NCBI RefSeq assembly: GCF_001280065.1
Contig: NZ_LGEA01000114.1
Span: 392,635 to 444,066, forward strand
Origin: Streptomyces sp. NRRL B-1140
GTDB taxonomy: Bacteria > Actinomycetota > Actinomycetes > Streptomycetales > Streptomycetaceae
DNA: 51,432 bases
Direction of reading: 5' to 3'
The first letter of the stretch is position 1. Each line of letters begins with the position of its first letter. This document shows, piece after piece, positions 43,610 to 51,209 of this stretch. The notes beneath the pieces were generated by a model, which was not told the origin of the DNA, searched no databases, and worked only from the letters and a program-made list of their open reading frames with translations. Both the position numbers and the translations under genes were made by a program.

Positions 43610-44317
43610 TCAGCTCACCACTCCGGTCATGACGGCCACGGGTACGGCGACGAAGCCGGCCGTGAGCAGCAGTGCGAGGACGTTCGCGATGGTCTTCAGG
43701 GCGCGGTCGCGGGTGCGGCTGCCCACGCCGAGGGTCTGCGCCGCGCTCCAGAAGCCGTGCCGTATGTGCAGGCCGAGCGCGAGCATCGCGACGATGTAGA
43801 CGACGTTGCCGTACCAGGTGGAGAAGGTGTCCACCACGTTCTGGTACGGGTGGCCCTCCTGGAAGCCGCCGGGGTGCACGGTGCCGGTCGTCAGGTCGAG
43901 GATGTGCCACACGATGAACAGGCCGAGGATGATGCCGCCCCAGCGCATGGTGCGCGTCGCGTAGCTCGACCGTGCCTTCTTGTGCACGTACTTTCCGGGC
44001 CGGGCCCTGATGTCGCGACGGCTGAGCTGGTACGCCGAGGTGGCGTGCGCGACGACGGCGACGACCAGCACGATCCGCACGAGCCAGAGCGTCCACTCGT
44101 AGTGCATGAACGGCTCGCCGACGGTGCGCAGCCAGTGGGCGTAGTGGTTGAACTCGCCCGCCCCGAAGAAGATCTTCAGGTTTCCGATCATGTGGACGAT
44201 CAGGTACAGCAGCATGATCAGACCACTGACCGCCATCACGGTCTTCTTGCCGACGGTGGAGTCCCACACGGTGCGTGCGAAGGACGGCCGCCGGTCCGTC
44301 CGCGTTGCCAGAGCCAT
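43610..44317 (-). CDS. sdhC: Succinate dehydrogenase cytochrome b subunit (single-subunit anchor)
   Basis: The 235-residue protein has five predicted membrane helices with His in [25 protein letters not shown] and [10 protein letters not shown] placed to bind two b haems, as in the type B family. It anchors SdhAB and passes electrons to or from quinone. ATG 44317 lacks a ribosome site but has TAGCGT 7 nt upstream, so a leaderless start is likely. Confidence 0.92.
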   Translation of the reverse strand: MALATRTDRRPSFARTVWDSTVGKKTVMAVSGLIMLLYLIVHMIGNLKIFFGAGEFNHYAHWLRTVGEPFMHYEWTLWLVRIVLVVAVVAHATSAYQLSRRDIRARPGKYVHKKARSSYATRTMRWGGIILGLFIVWHILDLTTGTVHPGGFQEGHPYQNVVDTFSTWYGNVVYIVAMLALGLHIRHGFWSAAQTLGVGSRTRDRALKTIANVLALLLTAGFVAVPVAVMTGVVS

Positions 44318-44324
44318 GGACAGC

Positions 44325-44354
44325 ACGCTACGGACGGGCAAGCGATCGGTCCAA
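44325..44354 (-). promoter_or_regulatory. sdhCAB promoter (TTGGAC-N18-TAGCGT)
   Basis: On the minus strand TTGGAC (44354-44349) and TAGCGT (44330-44325) are 18 bp apart and the -10 lies 7 nt from the sdhC ATG. This is the best -35/-10 pair in the window. Confidence 0.65.
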
Positions 44355-44371
44355 GACATGGTCCGGCTTGA

Positions 44372-44383
44372 TTCCATAGGGAA
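44372..44383. promoter_or_regulatory. LysR-type dyad in sdhC/lysR divergent region
   Basis: TTCC-ATAG-GGAA has four-base perfect arms, just upstream of the LysR -10 element and about 18 bp from the sdhC -35. Its position suits autoregulation plus control of sdh. Confidence 0.4.
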
Positions 44384-44387
44384 CGGC

Positions 44388-44393
44388 TATCGT
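44388..44393 (+). promoter_or_regulatory. -10 element of LysR gene
   Basis: TATCGT ends 6 nt before ATG 44400, suggesting a leaderless transcript. Confidence 0.45.
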
Positions 44394-44399
44394 ACGAGG

Positions 44400-45284
44400 A
44401 TGCAGTTCCAGCAGCTCCAGTACTTCGTGGCCGTCGCCGAGACCCGGCACTTCACCCGGGCCGCCGATCTGGTCCATGTCGCGCAGCCGTCGCTGTCGCA
44501 GCAGATCAAGGCGCTGGAGCGGGAGCTGGGCGCGGATCTGTTCCTGCGTGCCCGGGGCAACATCACGCTCACGGACGCCGGTGAGGCGCTCCTGCCGCTG
44601 GCCCGGCGCATCCTGGCCGACGCGGACACGGCCCGGCACGAGGTGCAGGAGCTGGTGCAGTTGCGGAGCGGCCGGGTGCGGCTGGGGGCGACACCGAGTC
44701 TGTGTACGGGGTTGCTGCCTGACGTCCTGCGGGCCTTCCACGACCGCTACCCCGGCATCCGGCTGCTGATCGAGGAGGGCGGCTCGCACGACCTGGTCAG
44801 GGAACTCGCGCGCGGCGCACTGGACCTGGCACTGGTGGTGCTCCCGTTGCCGACCCCGTCGCCCGCGCTCACGACGGTGGAACTACTGCGTGAGGATCTG
44901 GTCGTGGTCTCCTCGCCGGACGCCCCGCGTCCCGGCCTCGGTCGCCGCACGGTCCGCGTCTCCGACCTGGAGAGCGAACCGCTGGTGATGTTCCGGCACG
45001 GCTACGACCTGCGCGAGCTGACCGTGGCGGCGTGCCGGGCCGAGGGGTTCGAACCCGACTTCGCCGTCGAGGGCGGGGAGATGGACGCGGTGCTCGGTTT
45101 CGTGCGGGCCGGGCTGGGCGTCGCGGTGGTGCCCCGGATGGTCGCGGCGAGGTCGGGGCGTGGCCTGCGGGTGACGCCACTGGCCCGGCCCGGCCTGCAC
45201 CGGACGATCGCGCTGGCCCACCGCAGCGACGTGGCGCCGCCCAGGGCCGCGCGGGAGTTGCAGCGGATGCTGCTGGAGCAGTGA
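44400..45284 (+). CDS. LysR family transcriptional regulator divergent from sdh
   Basis: The 294-residue protein has a winged HTH (FQQLQYFVAVAETRHFTRAADLVHVAQPSLSQQIKALE) and a type 2 periplasmic-binding-like effector domain (RLGATPSLCTGLLPDVLRAF, PDFAVEGGEMDAVLGFVRAGLGVAVVP). It is divergent from sdhCAB with an 82-bp shared region, so it probably regulates the operon in response to a carboxylate-like ligand. This is inference from position. Confidence 0.92.
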   Translation: MQFQQLQYFVAVAETRHFTRAADLVHVAQPSLSQQIKALERELGADLFLRARGNITLTDAGEALLPLARRILADADTARHEVQELVQLRSGRVRLGATPSLCTGLLPDVLRAFHDRYPGIRLLIEEGGSHDLVRELARGALDLALVVLPLPTPSPALTTVELLREDLVVVSSPDAPRPGLGRRTVRVSDLESEPLVMFRHGYDLRELTVAACRAEGFEPDFAVEGGEMDAVLGFVRAGLGVAVVPRMVAARSGRGLRVTPLARPGLHRTIALAHRSDVAPPRAARELQRMLLEQ

Positions 45285-45290
45285 TCCTCC

Positions 45291-45318
45291 CCGGGCTTCC
45301 CGGCACCGGGAGGCCCGG
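45291..45318. terminator. Bidirectional terminator hairpin
   Basis: Thirteen-base arms CCGGGCTTCCCGG and CCGGGAGGCCCGG (one wobble, 2-nt loop) lie between the convergent LysR and peroxiredoxin-like genes. Confidence 0.7.
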
Positions 45319-45336
45319 CTCGCCGTAGGGCCGCGG

Positions 45337-45939
45337 CTACCGCACCGGGGGGCGGCCGGCCGGCCGATGGGAGGAGGCCAGGTGCAGGAGTTCGTCGACG
45401 GGCCACTGGTCGTAGGCGTGCTCGCCGTACTTGGCCGCGAGGACTCTGCCGTCGGTGCCGATCAGGAAGTCGGCGGGCAGCCCGAGCCTGCCACCGGGCT
45501 GGTCGGCCGCGGGGAGCCGCTCCCGGCCACGGACGACCTCCCACCCACCGCGCAGCACCGCCCCGATCACCGGCCCCCAGGCACGCGGGCTGAGCAGCGC
45601 GCGAGGAGCCGACTCCACACCGAACTCGGCGTACAGCCGCTTCTCGGGGTCGGCGACGACCGCGAAGGGCAGGTCGCCGGTGTGCCGGCGCAACTCCTCG
45701 GCGGGCGAGTGGAAGACCACGACCTCGCGCACCCCGGCGGCCTCGATCTCCGCGTGCCGGCGGACCACCGACCGCAGATGCAGATGGCACACCGGGCACC
45801 CGGCGAACCGCCGGAACTGCAGATGCACCAGGCGCTCGGGGTCGGGGACGGCGACGGGACCCCCGGAGACCGTGGCGATGTGATGTACGGCGACGGCGGA
45901 GCCGGGCCGTAACGGCCGTGCGGGCATACGCATGAGCAT
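45337..45939 (-). CDS. Peroxiredoxin-like thioredoxin-fold protein (AhpC/TSA_2 type)
   Basis: The 200-residue protein has a CPVCHLHL CxxC active site after LVHLQFRRFAG, then VVVFHSPAEELRRH, FAVVADPEKRLYAEFGVE and ADFLIGTDGRVLAAKYG, typical of the AhpC/TSA-2 peroxiredoxin-like family. It should reduce a peroxide or disulphide. The ATG has GAGGGAG about 6 nt upstream. It is divergent from a TetR gene across three operator-like palindromes. Confidence 0.86.
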   Translation of the reverse strand: MLMRMPARPLRPGSAVAVHHIATVSGGPVAVPDPERLVHLQFRRFAGCPVCHLHLRSVVRRHAEIEAAGVREVVVFHSPAEELRRHTGDLPFAVVADPEKRLYAEFGVESAPRALLSPRAWGPVIGAVLRGGWEVVRGRERLPAADQPGGRLGLPADFLIGTDGRVLAAKYGEHAYDQWPVDELLHLASSHRPAGRPPVR

Positions 45940-45953
45940 GGGCGCTCCCTCGT

Positions 45954-46037
45954 AGGAGTACGGCGTACTCTTACGGAGTGTAGGCGTATGCCGTACGCCC
46001 TAACAAGGTAGGCGTATGACGTACGCTGATCGTCGTC
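45954..46037. promoter_or_regulatory. Three TetR operator-like palindromes in 28-bp phase
   Basis: Palindromes GAGTAC-GGC-GTACTC (45956-45970), GGCGTA-TGCCG-TACGCC (45983-45999) and GGCGTA-TGACG-TACGCT (46011-46027) have centres at 45963, 45991 and 46019, exactly 28 bp apart. They cover almost the full spacer between the divergent peroxiredoxin-like and TetR genes. Confidence 0.8.
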
Positions 46038-46652
46038 ATGCCACGTCCCCGCTCACTCAGCCACGCCCGGCTGGCCTCGGCCGCCCTCGCCGTGATCGAC
46101 CGCGACGGGCTCGCCGGGCTGTCCATGCGCTCCGTCGCGAAGGAACTGGGCATGAGCACCATGGCGCTCTACCGCTACGTGGACGACCGCGAGGAGCTGG
46201 AAAGGCTCATCGTCGACCTCGTGCTCACCGCCGTGGACACCGAGCCGCCCGGACCCGAAACGCCCTGGCAGCAGCGCGTCGAGGTGCTGATGGGGCGGCT
46301 GCGCGACGCCATGGCCGCCCACCCGGAGGTCGTTCCCCTGACCGTCGCCCACCGGCACCGGTCCCTTGCCGGGCTGCGCTGGTCGGAGTCCGTGCTCGGC
46401 GTGCTCACGGAGGCGGGGTTCGACGGCGATCGACGGGTGATCGCGCTGCGGGGCCTGCTCGGGTACCTCATCGGCGCCATCCAGCTGGAGCACCTCGGGC
46501 CGCTGTCCGGCCAGGGCACGGTCGCCATCGCCGAACTGCCGCCCGACGCTTTCCCCCGCATGGCCGAGACCGCCCGTCAGGCCCGGAAGGTCAGCGCCGA
46601 CCAGGAGTTCACGGGCGGTCTCGCACTGCTGCTGCGCGGGCTGGGCGCCTGA
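46038..46652 (+). CDS. TetR/AcrR family transcriptional regulator
   Basis: The 204-residue protein has an N-terminal HTH: LASAALAVIDRDGLAGLSMRSVAKELGMSTMALYRYVDDREELERLIVD, then a helical TetR_C-type ligand domain. The ATG is 10 bp after the third palindrome and has no ribosome site, so binding should block its own transcription. The divergent peroxiredoxin-like gene is the likely target. Confidence 0.92.
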   Translation: MPRPRSLSHARLASAALAVIDRDGLAGLSMRSVAKELGMSTMALYRYVDDREELERLIVDLVLTAVDTEPPGPETPWQQRVEVLMGRLRDAMAAHPEVVPLTVAHRHRSLAGLRWSESVLGVLTEAGFDGDRRVIALRGLLGYLIGAIQLEHLGPLSGQGTVAIAELPPDAFPRMAETARQARKVSADQEFTGGLALLLRGLGA

Positions 46653-46679
46653 CCCGGCTCCGCGCAGCGGCCCGGGGCG

Positions 46680-48824
46680 TCACCCCGTGGCGTCCACCAG
46701 TGCCAGTTCGTGCAGCCGCTCCGGCGGGCCCGGCCGCGCGTAGTACCAGCCCTGGGCCGTGTCGCAGCCGAGGATGCGCAGCTGGTCGGCCTGGGCTCCC
46801 GTCTCCACGCCCTCCACCGTCACCGCCAGGTCCAGGCTGTGGGCCAGGGAGACGATCCCCTCGACGATCTTCAGGTCGACGGGGTCCGCCGGGAACTGCT
46901 GCATGCTCTGGGTGAAGGACCGGTCCAGCTTCAGGACGCTGACCGGAAGCCGGCGCAGGTTGGCGAGGTTGGAGTAACCCGTCCCGAAGTCGTCCAGGGC
47001 GATGTCGACACCCATCTCCGCCAGCCGCCGCAGCGGCTTGAGCAGATCGTCGTCCGCCCCGATCAGCGCCGACTCCGTGACCTCCAGGCACAGCGCGTCC
47101 GGCTCGACGCCCGCGCGCTCCAGGATGTCGACCGTGTCCTGCACCAGTCCGGGATGCGTCAACTGGCACGGCGACAGGTTCACGTTGATCCGCAGCGGCC
47201 CCACCGCCTCGGCACCGCCCTGCAGTTCCTGCCACTCGCGCGCCTGGCGCACCGACTGCTCCAGCACCCACCGGCCCAGCGGCACGATCAGGCCGGTGTG
47301 CTCGGCGAGCGGGATGAACCGGTCCGGCCCGAGCACCCCGTGCTGCGGGTGCAGCCAGCGCACCAGGGCCTCGGCGCCCCGGACACTGCCGTCGCCGAGG
47401 TGCACCAGCGGCTGGTACTCGATGAAGAACTCGCCTCGCTCCAGCGCCGTCGGCAGCGCCGTGGTCAGTCCGTGCCGCGTGATGGCCCGGGCGTCGGCCT
47501 CCGGGTCGGCGAGTTCGAAGCGGTTGCCGCCCGCCGACTTGGCCCGGTACATGGTGATGTCCGCGCTGCGCAGCACCTCGGCCGGGCTGCGCTCCCCGGC
47601 CGGGCCCTCGACGATGCCGATGCTGCCGCGCACGGTCAGCTCCCGGCCGTCGACGCTGATCGGCGCGAGCAGCGCGTTCATGATGCGGCCGGCGAGTTCG
47701 TCGACCGCGTGCTGGGTGTCGGGTCCGGTGGTCAGCGCCACGAACTCGTCGCCTCCGAGCCGCGCGACCATCTCGCCCGGTGCCGTGGCGCAGGACTGCA
47801 ACCGGTCGGCGACCTCCACCAGCAGCCGGTCGCCGGCCGCGTGGCCGAGGCTGTCGTTGATGGTCTTGAACCCGTCGAGGTCCAGGTAGCACAGCCCGAA
47901 CCGCTGGCCTTCCCCGGCGCCCAGGGCCTTCTCCAGGCGTTCGAAGAAGAACGTACGGTTCGGCAGCCCCGTCAGCGCGTCGTGCGTGGCCTCGTAGCGC
48001 AGCCGCAGGTTGAGCAGCCGCCGCTCGGTGGTGTCCTCCATGAGGGCGAGCTGGTACTGCGGTTCGCCGTCGGCGTCGCGCAGCAGGGAGACCGTCAGAT
48101 TGGTCCACAGGACGGTTCCGTCGGGGCGGTAGAACGCCTTCTCCAGGTGGTAGTGCTCCCGTTCGCCCCGTACGAGTTCGTCGTAGAGCCGCCAGGTCTG
48201 CGGAGCGTCGTCGGGATGGGTCCACTCCCGCACGTTACGGCTGCGCAGCGTCTGCTCGGAGACACCGAACATGCGCAGGAGCGCGCCGTTGACCTGCAGT
48301 ATGTTGCCTTCGAGGTCGGCCATGCCGATTCCTATGGCGGCCCCCTCGAACACGGCACGGAAACGCGCCTCGCTCGCGTGCAGGGCCTGTGCCACCACGC
48401 CCTGCGCCTGGAGGGCGGCCTGCGCGATGGCCTCCTGCTCGGCCAGGGTCCGCTCGCGCAGCGCCCGGGCGAAACCCGCCGCCATGGCGTGCTGGAGCCG
48501 CGCGCACCGGGCCCGCAGGTCCTCCCGGTCGCCGCCGCCCCCGCAGTACAGGACCAGATAGGCGTCGACGCAGTCCAGGGTGCGGCTGAGCGCCTCCGGG
48601 TCGGTGCAGTGCGCGTTCACCAGGGCTGCTCCGACCGCCCTGCCCGCCTCGGAGTCGAAGGTCCGGGCCACCAGTGCCTCGCTCAGCCGCCGCGCCTGGG
48701 GCAGCAGTTGTGCCTCGAACTCGGGCCGGGTCGACGACGTCGAGGTCACCGGGAAGACGGCCCGGCTCCAGATCGTCGCGAACCGGCGCAGTCTGTCCTC
48801 CGGCCCGTCCGGTTCCGCGGTCAC
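46680..48824 (-). CDS. rmdA: PAS-GGDEF-EAL cyclic-di-GMP protein, RmdA-like
   Basis: The 714-residue soluble protein has a helical N-terminus (1-150), PAS (about 155-275, RFRAVFEGAAIGIGMADLEG), GGDEF (intact RLGGDEFVAL, about 285-445) and EAL (EALVRWLHPQHG, ECLEVTESALIG-type region, DDFGTGYSNLANLR, KLDRSF; about 455-705). Both catalytic motifs look intact. Architecture and the neighbouring SCO0930-type lipoprotein match Streptomyces RmdA, a phosphodiesterase controlling morphological development. GTG 48824 overlaps the stop of the upstream methyltransferase (GTGA). Confidence 0.86.
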   Translation of the reverse strand: MTAEPDGPEDRLRRFATIWSRAVFPVTSTSSTRPEFEAQLLPQARRLSEALVARTFDSEAGRAVGAALVNAHCTDPEALSRTLDCVDAYLVLYCGGGGDREDLRARCARLQHAMAAGFARALRERTLAEQEAIAQAALQAQGVVAQALHASEARFRAVFEGAAIGIGMADLEGNILQVNGALLRMFGVSEQTLRSRNVREWTHPDDAPQTWRLYDELVRGEREHYHLEKAFYRPDGTVLWTNLTVSLLRDADGEPQYQLALMEDTTERRLLNLRLRYEATHDALTGLPNRTFFFERLEKALGAGEGQRFGLCYLDLDGFKTINDSLGHAAGDRLLVEVADRLQSCATAPGEMVARLGGDEFVALTTGPDTQHAVDELAGRIMNALLAPISVDGRELTVRGSIGIVEGPAGERSPAEVLRSADITMYRAKSAGGNRFELADPEADARAITRHGLTTALPTALERGEFFIEYQPLVHLGDGSVRGAEALVRWLHPQHGVLGPDRFIPLAEHTGLIVPLGRWVLEQSVRQAREWQELQGGAEAVGPLRINVNLSPCQLTHPGLVQDTVDILERAGVEPDALCLEVTESALIGADDDLLKPLRRLAEMGVDIALDDFGTGYSNLANLRRLPVSVLKLDRSFTQSMQQFPADPVDLKIVEGIVSLAHSLDLAVTVEGVETGAQADQLRILGCDTAQGWYYARPGPPERLHELALVDATG

Positions 48825-49633
48825 GCCGTACGCCCCACGCCCGCGAACCCGGAGAACGCATACGGATCCTCGTCCTCCGGCGCGGTGTCGGGCCGCCAGA
48901 GCGGCGGCGGCACCAGTCCGGGTTCCACCATGTCGTACCCCTCGAAGAACCGCGCGATCTCGTCGCGCGAGCGCATGATCAGCGGGTTGCGGATGTCCCT
49001 GTACACGTCCACCGCACCCCCGGCCCGCTCCGGCGGCAGCGGGATCCCCTCGTAGGAGGCGTGGGTGAGCACGAGCAGACTGCCCGGTGCGAGCGCCTCG
49101 CCCAGTTCGGCCACCGCTCCGTACGGGTCGTCCTCGTCTTCCACGAAGTGCAGTATGGCAACGAGGAGCAGCGCCACTGGCTGATTCAGGTCGATCAGCC
49201 GCTCCACTTCGGGGCTGCGCAGGATCTCCTGGGGCTTGCGCAGGTCCGCGGCGACCACGCCCGTTTCCTCGTTGCCCTCCAGGACCGCCTGGCTGTGCGC
49301 CACGGCCACCGGGTCGTGGTCGACGTACACCACGCGGGCACCGGGGCGGGCGGCCTGCGCCTCCTCGTGCACGTTGCCGAAGGTGGGGATGCCGGAGCCG
49401 ATGTCGAGGAACTGAGAGATGCCCGCGTCGGTCGCGTGACGCACGGCGCGGCGCATGAACGCACGGTTCGCCTGCATGACCTTGGGAAGTCCCGGCATGA
49501 ACTCCATGGCCCTGCGGGCCGCTTCCCGGTCGACCTCGAAGTTGTGCGATCCGCCCAGGTAGTAGTCGTACATCCGGGAAACGCTGGGCACCGAGATGTC
49601 GATGCTCCGTGGGGCCCAGGCGGGACGCTCCAT
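48821..49633 (-). CDS. SAM-dependent methyltransferase of DUF574 family
   Basis: The 270-residue protein matches the Streptomyces-specific DUF574 type: SVSRMYDYYLGGSHNFEVDREAA, QFLDIGSGIPTFGNVHEEAQ (SAM motif), VVYVDHDPVAVAHSQ and VALLLVAILHFVEDEDDP. Substrates are unknown. The ATG has GGAGAG 5 nt upstream. It is translationally coupled to the cyclic-di-GMP gene. Confidence 0.92.
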   Translation of the reverse strand: MERPAWAPRSIDISVPSVSRMYDYYLGGSHNFEVDREAARRAMEFMPGLPKVMQANRAFMRRAVRHATDAGISQFLDIGSGIPTFGNVHEEAQAARPGARVVYVDHDPVAVAHSQAVLEGNEETGVVAADLRKPQEILRSPEVERLIDLNQPVALLLVAILHFVEDEDDPYGAVAELGEALAPGSLLVLTHASYEGIPLPPERAGGAVDVYRDIRNPLIMRSRDEIARFFEGYDMVEPGLVPPPLWRPDTAPEDEDPYAFSGFAGVGRTA

Positions 49634-49838
49634 CTAGCTCTCCAAGGCGTAGGCGATCCGGTGTTCGAGCAGAGGCTACTGATCGCCCGCCAATGGAGCG
49701 ACCCGAAACGGAAATTGACCATCCGTTCCCGGTCACTGCCTGCGGCACGTGCCGCATTGATACCCCTGCGCACGCCTCTCGAACACATGACGAACAGTGT
49801 CCGGGGCATTCCGGAGAGTTCCGGTTCAGGAGGGGGGA

Positions 49839-49856
49839 ATGTCAGGGATTCGATGA
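49839..49856 (+). other. Possible 5-codon mini-ORF (MSGIR)
   Basis: AGGAGGGGGG (49828-49837) lies 1-2 nt from ATG TCA GGG ATT CGA TGA. Its stop overlaps another ATG. It may be a leader peptide, a gene relic or chance. Confidence 0.25.
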
Positions 49857-49879
49857 GTTCTGGTGAAGCACGGCACAAC

Positions 49880-49914
49880 GGTCCACCCCTCCGTGGGGCA
49901 CGGAGGGGTGGACC
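49880..49914. terminator. Long perfect hairpin after lipoprotein gene
   Basis: GGTCCACCCCTCCGTG (49880-49895) and CACGGAGGGGTGGACC (49899-49914) are perfect 16-bp arms with a 3-nt GGG loop, about 52 nt past the lipoprotein stop. Confidence 0.75.
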
Positions 49915-49965
49915 GGGTCTGCGCTTCGGGTGGACGAGCTGGTCGACCCTGGGGAGGTTTCGCTT

Positions 49966-50949
49966 CTATTCCGAGGCGCCGACCAGCTTCCCGTCGGGCC
50001 GGACGGCGTACCAGGTGCCGCCCACGCCCTGCCCGTTGGTGTCACCGGGAGCCTTGTCACCGGCGAAGGTGTAGATGGGCGAGCAGTTGATCGTCTGCTG
50101 CTTGCCCTTGCCGTCGGTGCGGTCGAAGATCATGTAGCCCTTCTTCTGGATGCCCTTGGTGTCGGCGAAGTCGACGGGCTCCACGAGCGGCCACTTCTCC
50201 AGGCACGCACCGCTGCAGTTGGAGACCGGCTTGGGCCAGGCCTCGTCCTTCTTGAACCGGTAGACGGTCATGCCGTTCTTGTCGACGACGATCTCGCCGA
50301 GCTTGGGGTCGTTGCGCGTGGACAGCCCGGCCTGGGCCGCTTCGCCGCCGCCCTCCGCACCGGCCCCGGCACCCCCCTGCGCCTTCTTGCCGTCGGGGGC
50401 GAGCGCGTACCACTTGCCGCCCACACCCTGGCCCTTGACGTCACCGGCGTTGACGTCCTTGGCGTAGCGGTAGGCGGGCCAGCCGCCGACCGTGAGCTGC
50501 TTGGTGCCGTCGGCCCGGGTGACCGACCCGAGCAGCGCCTTGTCGATGCCCTCGCCGGCCTCGGCGTCGTCGGCCGGAACCGGCGGCCAGGTCTTGGCGC
50601 AGTCACCGTCGCAGTTCGACTTGGGCGGCTGCTCGGTGTCCTGGTCGAACCGGTACAGGGTGAGGCCGAGACTGTCGGTGACCACCTTGCCGACCTTCTC
50701 GGCGGTGGAGACGGACAGCTTGCCGGCGGGGTTGGAAGGGCTGGAGGCGCTCGGTGCCGCCGGCTGGCCCGTCGCGGTGCCCGCCGCGCCGGCGGTGCCC
50801 GAGCCGATGTTTCCGTAGTCCCCGGGCGCGGCCGTGGCGCCCACGTTCTGGCTGGCCGCCGGTGGGCTGTCCTGACCGCACGCCGTCGTCAGCGCCAGGA
50901 CCGCCGCGGCGCTCGCCACGAGTGAGGCGCTCCGCCAGGAGGTCTTCAT
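49966..50949 (-). CDS. SCO0930-type lipoprotein with two COG4315 repeats
   Basis: The 327-residue protein has a lipoprotein signal ending LTTAC (lipid-modified Cys near residue 24). Two copies of the PF03640 lipoprotein repeat follow: TLYRFDQDTEQPPKSNCDGD with TWPPV, and TVYRFKKDEAWPKP with NCSGACLEKWPLV, each with the CxGxC-type pair and WP. Each repeat is followed by an extra VGGxWYALxPDGK segment. The function is unknown. The ATG has GGGGAG 6 nt upstream and GATAAT (50967-50962) as a possible -10. Confidence 0.9.
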   Translation of the reverse strand: MKTSWRSASLVASAAAVLALTTACGQDSPPAASQNVGATAAPGDYGNIGSGTAGAAGTATGQPAAPSASSPSNPAGKLSVSTAEKVGKVVTDSLGLTLYRFDQDTEQPPKSNCDGDCAKTWPPVPADDAEAGEGIDKALLGSVTRADGTKQLTVGGWPAYRYAKDVNAGDVKGQGVGGKWYALAPDGKKAQGGAGAGAEGGGEAAQAGLSTRNDPKLGEIVVDKNGMTVYRFKKDEAWPKPVSNCSGACLEKWPLVEPVDFADTKGIQKKGYMIFDRTDGKGKQQTINCSPIYTFAGDKAPGDTNGQGVGGTWYAVRPDGKLVGASE

Positions 50950-51209
50950 CGTCAACTCCCCATTATCGCAAGGGTGTTGCAGCGCCCTGCTGCGCCGCCG
51001 CACGGTCATGAGTACGCATGGGGGCGGCGATTGTGTTCAACCGTCGGCCAAATTTCTTTCCGGAACCTGCGCCGAGCCTCGCGAGTCGTCGCACGCGAGT
51101 GCACTTCGAGCCACTTGCGGGCGACCACGAATCAAACCGGTGACGCCCGGGATTCCCTCATTCGGGGCAATCCCTGTGCACCCCGGCCCGTCGGGCCGGC
51201 GCAGGGCTC
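50950..51209. promoter_or_regulatory. Divergent region upstream of lipoprotein and secreted protein genes
   Basis: This 260-bp AT-richer stretch contains the probable lipoprotein promoter. No gene or perfect palindrome was seen. Confidence 0.4.

Larger units (their letters stand above)
49634..49965. promoter_or_regulatory. Intergenic region with mini-ORF and long hairpin
   Basis: The 332-bp region holds the methyltransferase promoter, a plus-strand mini-ORF (49839-49856) with a strong ribosome site, and the 49880-49914 hairpin. No larger gene is supported. Confidence 0.4.

Noticed and set aside
49863..50090. 75-codon plus-strand ORF overlapping the lipoprotein 3' end
   Set aside because: It runs through the perfect hairpin and is antisense to conserved lipoprotein sequence.
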